A DNA stretch of 64,000 nt from Anopheles merus (taxonomy: Eukaryota > Arthropoda > Insecta > Diptera > Culicidae), in contig NC_054084.1 of assembly GCF_017562075.2 (NCBI RefSeq), forward strand, positions 22,246,389 to 22,310,388. The letters are read 5' to 3'. The notes under the pieces were generated by a model, which worked only from the letters and a program-made list of their open reading frames with translations, had not been told where the DNA came from and did no database searches. Below, one piece after another: positions 62,701-64,000 of the stretch. A program made the translations under genes and the position numbers. Positions within the stretch are counted from its first letter, which is position 1, and each line of letters opens with the position of its first letter.

Positions 62701-64000
62701 TAGACAAATTAATTAAAAAAAAAGGTTGTGGACATATGAACCTATCTTACCCAAAACAGAACCGTTATCAGTGTTCATGCTTTGCCTGCACGTTGACATG
62801 CTGCTCTTTCACGCTCACCAGCCCCATAATCCAGTTCGATAACCTCAATTAAATGCTATCAATTCGTAAGGCTTAAAAGCGAAGGCATCGACCTGAGCGC
62901 CGCGCATGGAGATGGTTGTCCGACTCTTAAAAAAGCTTTATTTTCTTAATTCATTCTCGTAGCCATGCGCGCGCGTTCCACCAGGAAACCCAAAATTACT
63001 ATCAAACCTGTCCTTCATCATCGTTCAGGCATGGGTGATTCCAGCAGCAGGCCGAAAAAAGCACACAAAATAAAAAAGGAAGCCATCGAACGGTGACACG
63101 ATAGCAGTGGAGACGATCAACCAAAAGCAGAGCAACAGAATTGGTGACGCCAAAGACGTCCACGACACCACCGCTGCGACGACGGCGACTGCGACGTCGG
63201 GAATTTGACCTAATTCGATGTGATAATTTATTATTTCACCGCAATCAGCGCAAACCGGTTCCGATCGCATTCGACTGCGAACGCGAACGGATGTATTTTT
63301 GATCACCCATGGACCCGTGGACGGACACGGCATTGGAGTGCATTGGAGTTGATCTTCCTTCCACGCCGTGCGCTGTTTGTCCCTCCCCCCCCTCCCCTGG
63401 GTTTGCAAGCCCATCCCGTCCCCTTGCCCGAATCCGCTTATGCCGCATCGAGAAGTATCCCACTGTGTCCGTGCAGTAATTGCTCCACTCCGGAATCATC
63501 CGGCCATTAACGAGCTGGGTCTGGGTCTGGGTCAGAGTGTGTGTTTGTGGGGGGCTATTTCCCGAGAAAAGAAAGCTGGTGTGCGGGATTGATCCCGGTT
63601 CGGACCCGGGAGAAGATAAATCTGTTCCACGCGGTTAGTAATTGCAGCGTCGTCTCACTGTCACGCGCGGCCAATGTGTGCCACCCAGCACTTAGCCTCA
63701 TCCCGGATGGGATGAGGGAGATTGCAGGAGGGGCTTGATGAGGAATCACACATTACACACACACACACATGTGCCCGGTCAGCCGGCAGCATCAAGCAAC
63801 GAGAGAGATTGAAACGAGATCAGTGCGATTTGCCCGATGATCAGTTTCTAATTGCCTGACATGGTGGAAGCAATCGATCGTTTCGGGCGATGCTTTTATC
63901 CGGTAGCATAAAAACACACATACATCACACTGTGTGGGCTGTGCAGGCGAGGCTGGCAGACCACGTTCCTTGTTTCGCAGCCGGCCGCACAGTCGCATCA
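59733..64000. other. Upstream of the protease B start exon: 5' UTR intron and beyond, no gene called
   Basis: The acceptor directly before the ATG shows that this sequence includes at least one intron of protease B and, here or past the right edge, a 5' exon. I could not place the exon or the promoter. The region is mostly GC-rich, with an AT-rich block at 62.2-62.9 kb. A minus-strand frame at about 63025-63250 contains a hydrophobic stretch but no recognisable product. Confidence 0.55.

Noticed and set aside
15574..63260. Grainyhead-like ACCGGTT sites (for example at 15574, 17998, 18965, 22134, 26902, 30304 and 63253), tempting because Grainyhead controls epithelial matrix genes
   Set aside because: About eight exact sites on both strands are expected by chance in 64 kb at even base composition, so there is no enrichment to report.
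63025..63414. A minus-strand frame ending in a hydrophobic stretch, possibly a membrane protein
   Set aside because: The hydrophobic part lies at the C-terminal end of a frame with a non-hydrophobic, Arg-rich start, there is no family resemblance, and GC-rich (GTC/GCG)-type sequence explains the Val/Ala run.
1..64000. tRNA, rRNA, CRISPR or prokaryotic operon features
   Set aside because: I found no B-box-bearing tRNA cloverleaf apart from the decayed SINE head, no rRNA-like sequence, no spaced direct repeats, and no closely packed genes.

Overview
The window is eukaryotic and most likely from an insect, probably an anopheline mosquito. Long GT-AG introns, sparse exons, many GT/GA/TC microsatellites and a tRNA-derived SINE that resembles the Anopheles SINE200 type (recognised from memory) all point that way. 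I see no bacterial operon, CRISPR array, rRNA or tRNA gene. The exon models below were built by hand from open reading frames, splice-site sequences and intron phase. No transcript or database evidence was available.

Two protein-coding genes can be supported, both on the minus strand and arranged head to tail. Protease B is complete (ATG at 59732, stop at 44036): 10 coding exons and 1275 residues. It has an N-terminal hydrophobic signal or anchor, a six-cysteine clip-like disulfide knot, about 920 residues of Thr/Ser/Pro-rich mucin-like stem, and a full trypsin-like S1A domain with activation site, catalytic triad and trypsin specificity residue. Its 3' UTR runs to about 42.85 kb. Protease A is partial: a signal or anchor exon at 30331-30466 and a clip-domain exon at 1-718, separated by a 29.6-kb intron. 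The rest, including any protease domain, lies beyond the left edge. Both genes put the hydrophobic segment in a first coding exon ending in phase 1, followed by a long intron and then the clip exon. This suggests tandem paralogues of the Stubble / Notopleural / filzig / lint class of apical-matrix proteases; I cannot assign either one exactly.

Layout from left to right: protease A clip exon (1-718); its giant intron with alternating GC-rich and AT-rich blocks and microsatellites (719-30330); protease A first coding exon and GC-rich 5' region (30331-32.6 kb); an intergenic stretch holding two related TIR elements in opposite orientation (32738-33705 and 37329-37880), the first with a smaller palindromic element inside it; a SINE at 41.5 kb; the protease B 3' UTR and catalytic exons (42.8-45.1 kb); a 3.2-kb intron; the stem exons (48.3-51.7 kb); the clip exon (51.8-51.9 kb); a 7.7-kb intron with a 350-bp TIR element (56652-57001); the signal exon (59.6-59.7 kb); and upstream sequence to 64 kb.

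By family analogy the two proteins would be membrane-tethered or secreted zymogens that act on cuticle or tracheal apical extracellular matrix. That role is inferred from homology. I found no clear sign of a wholly new biological system. The most interesting points are the splice-phase symmetry of the stem exons, the basic-to-acidic change of charge along the stem, the 29.6-kb intron, and the inverted pair of related mobile elements.
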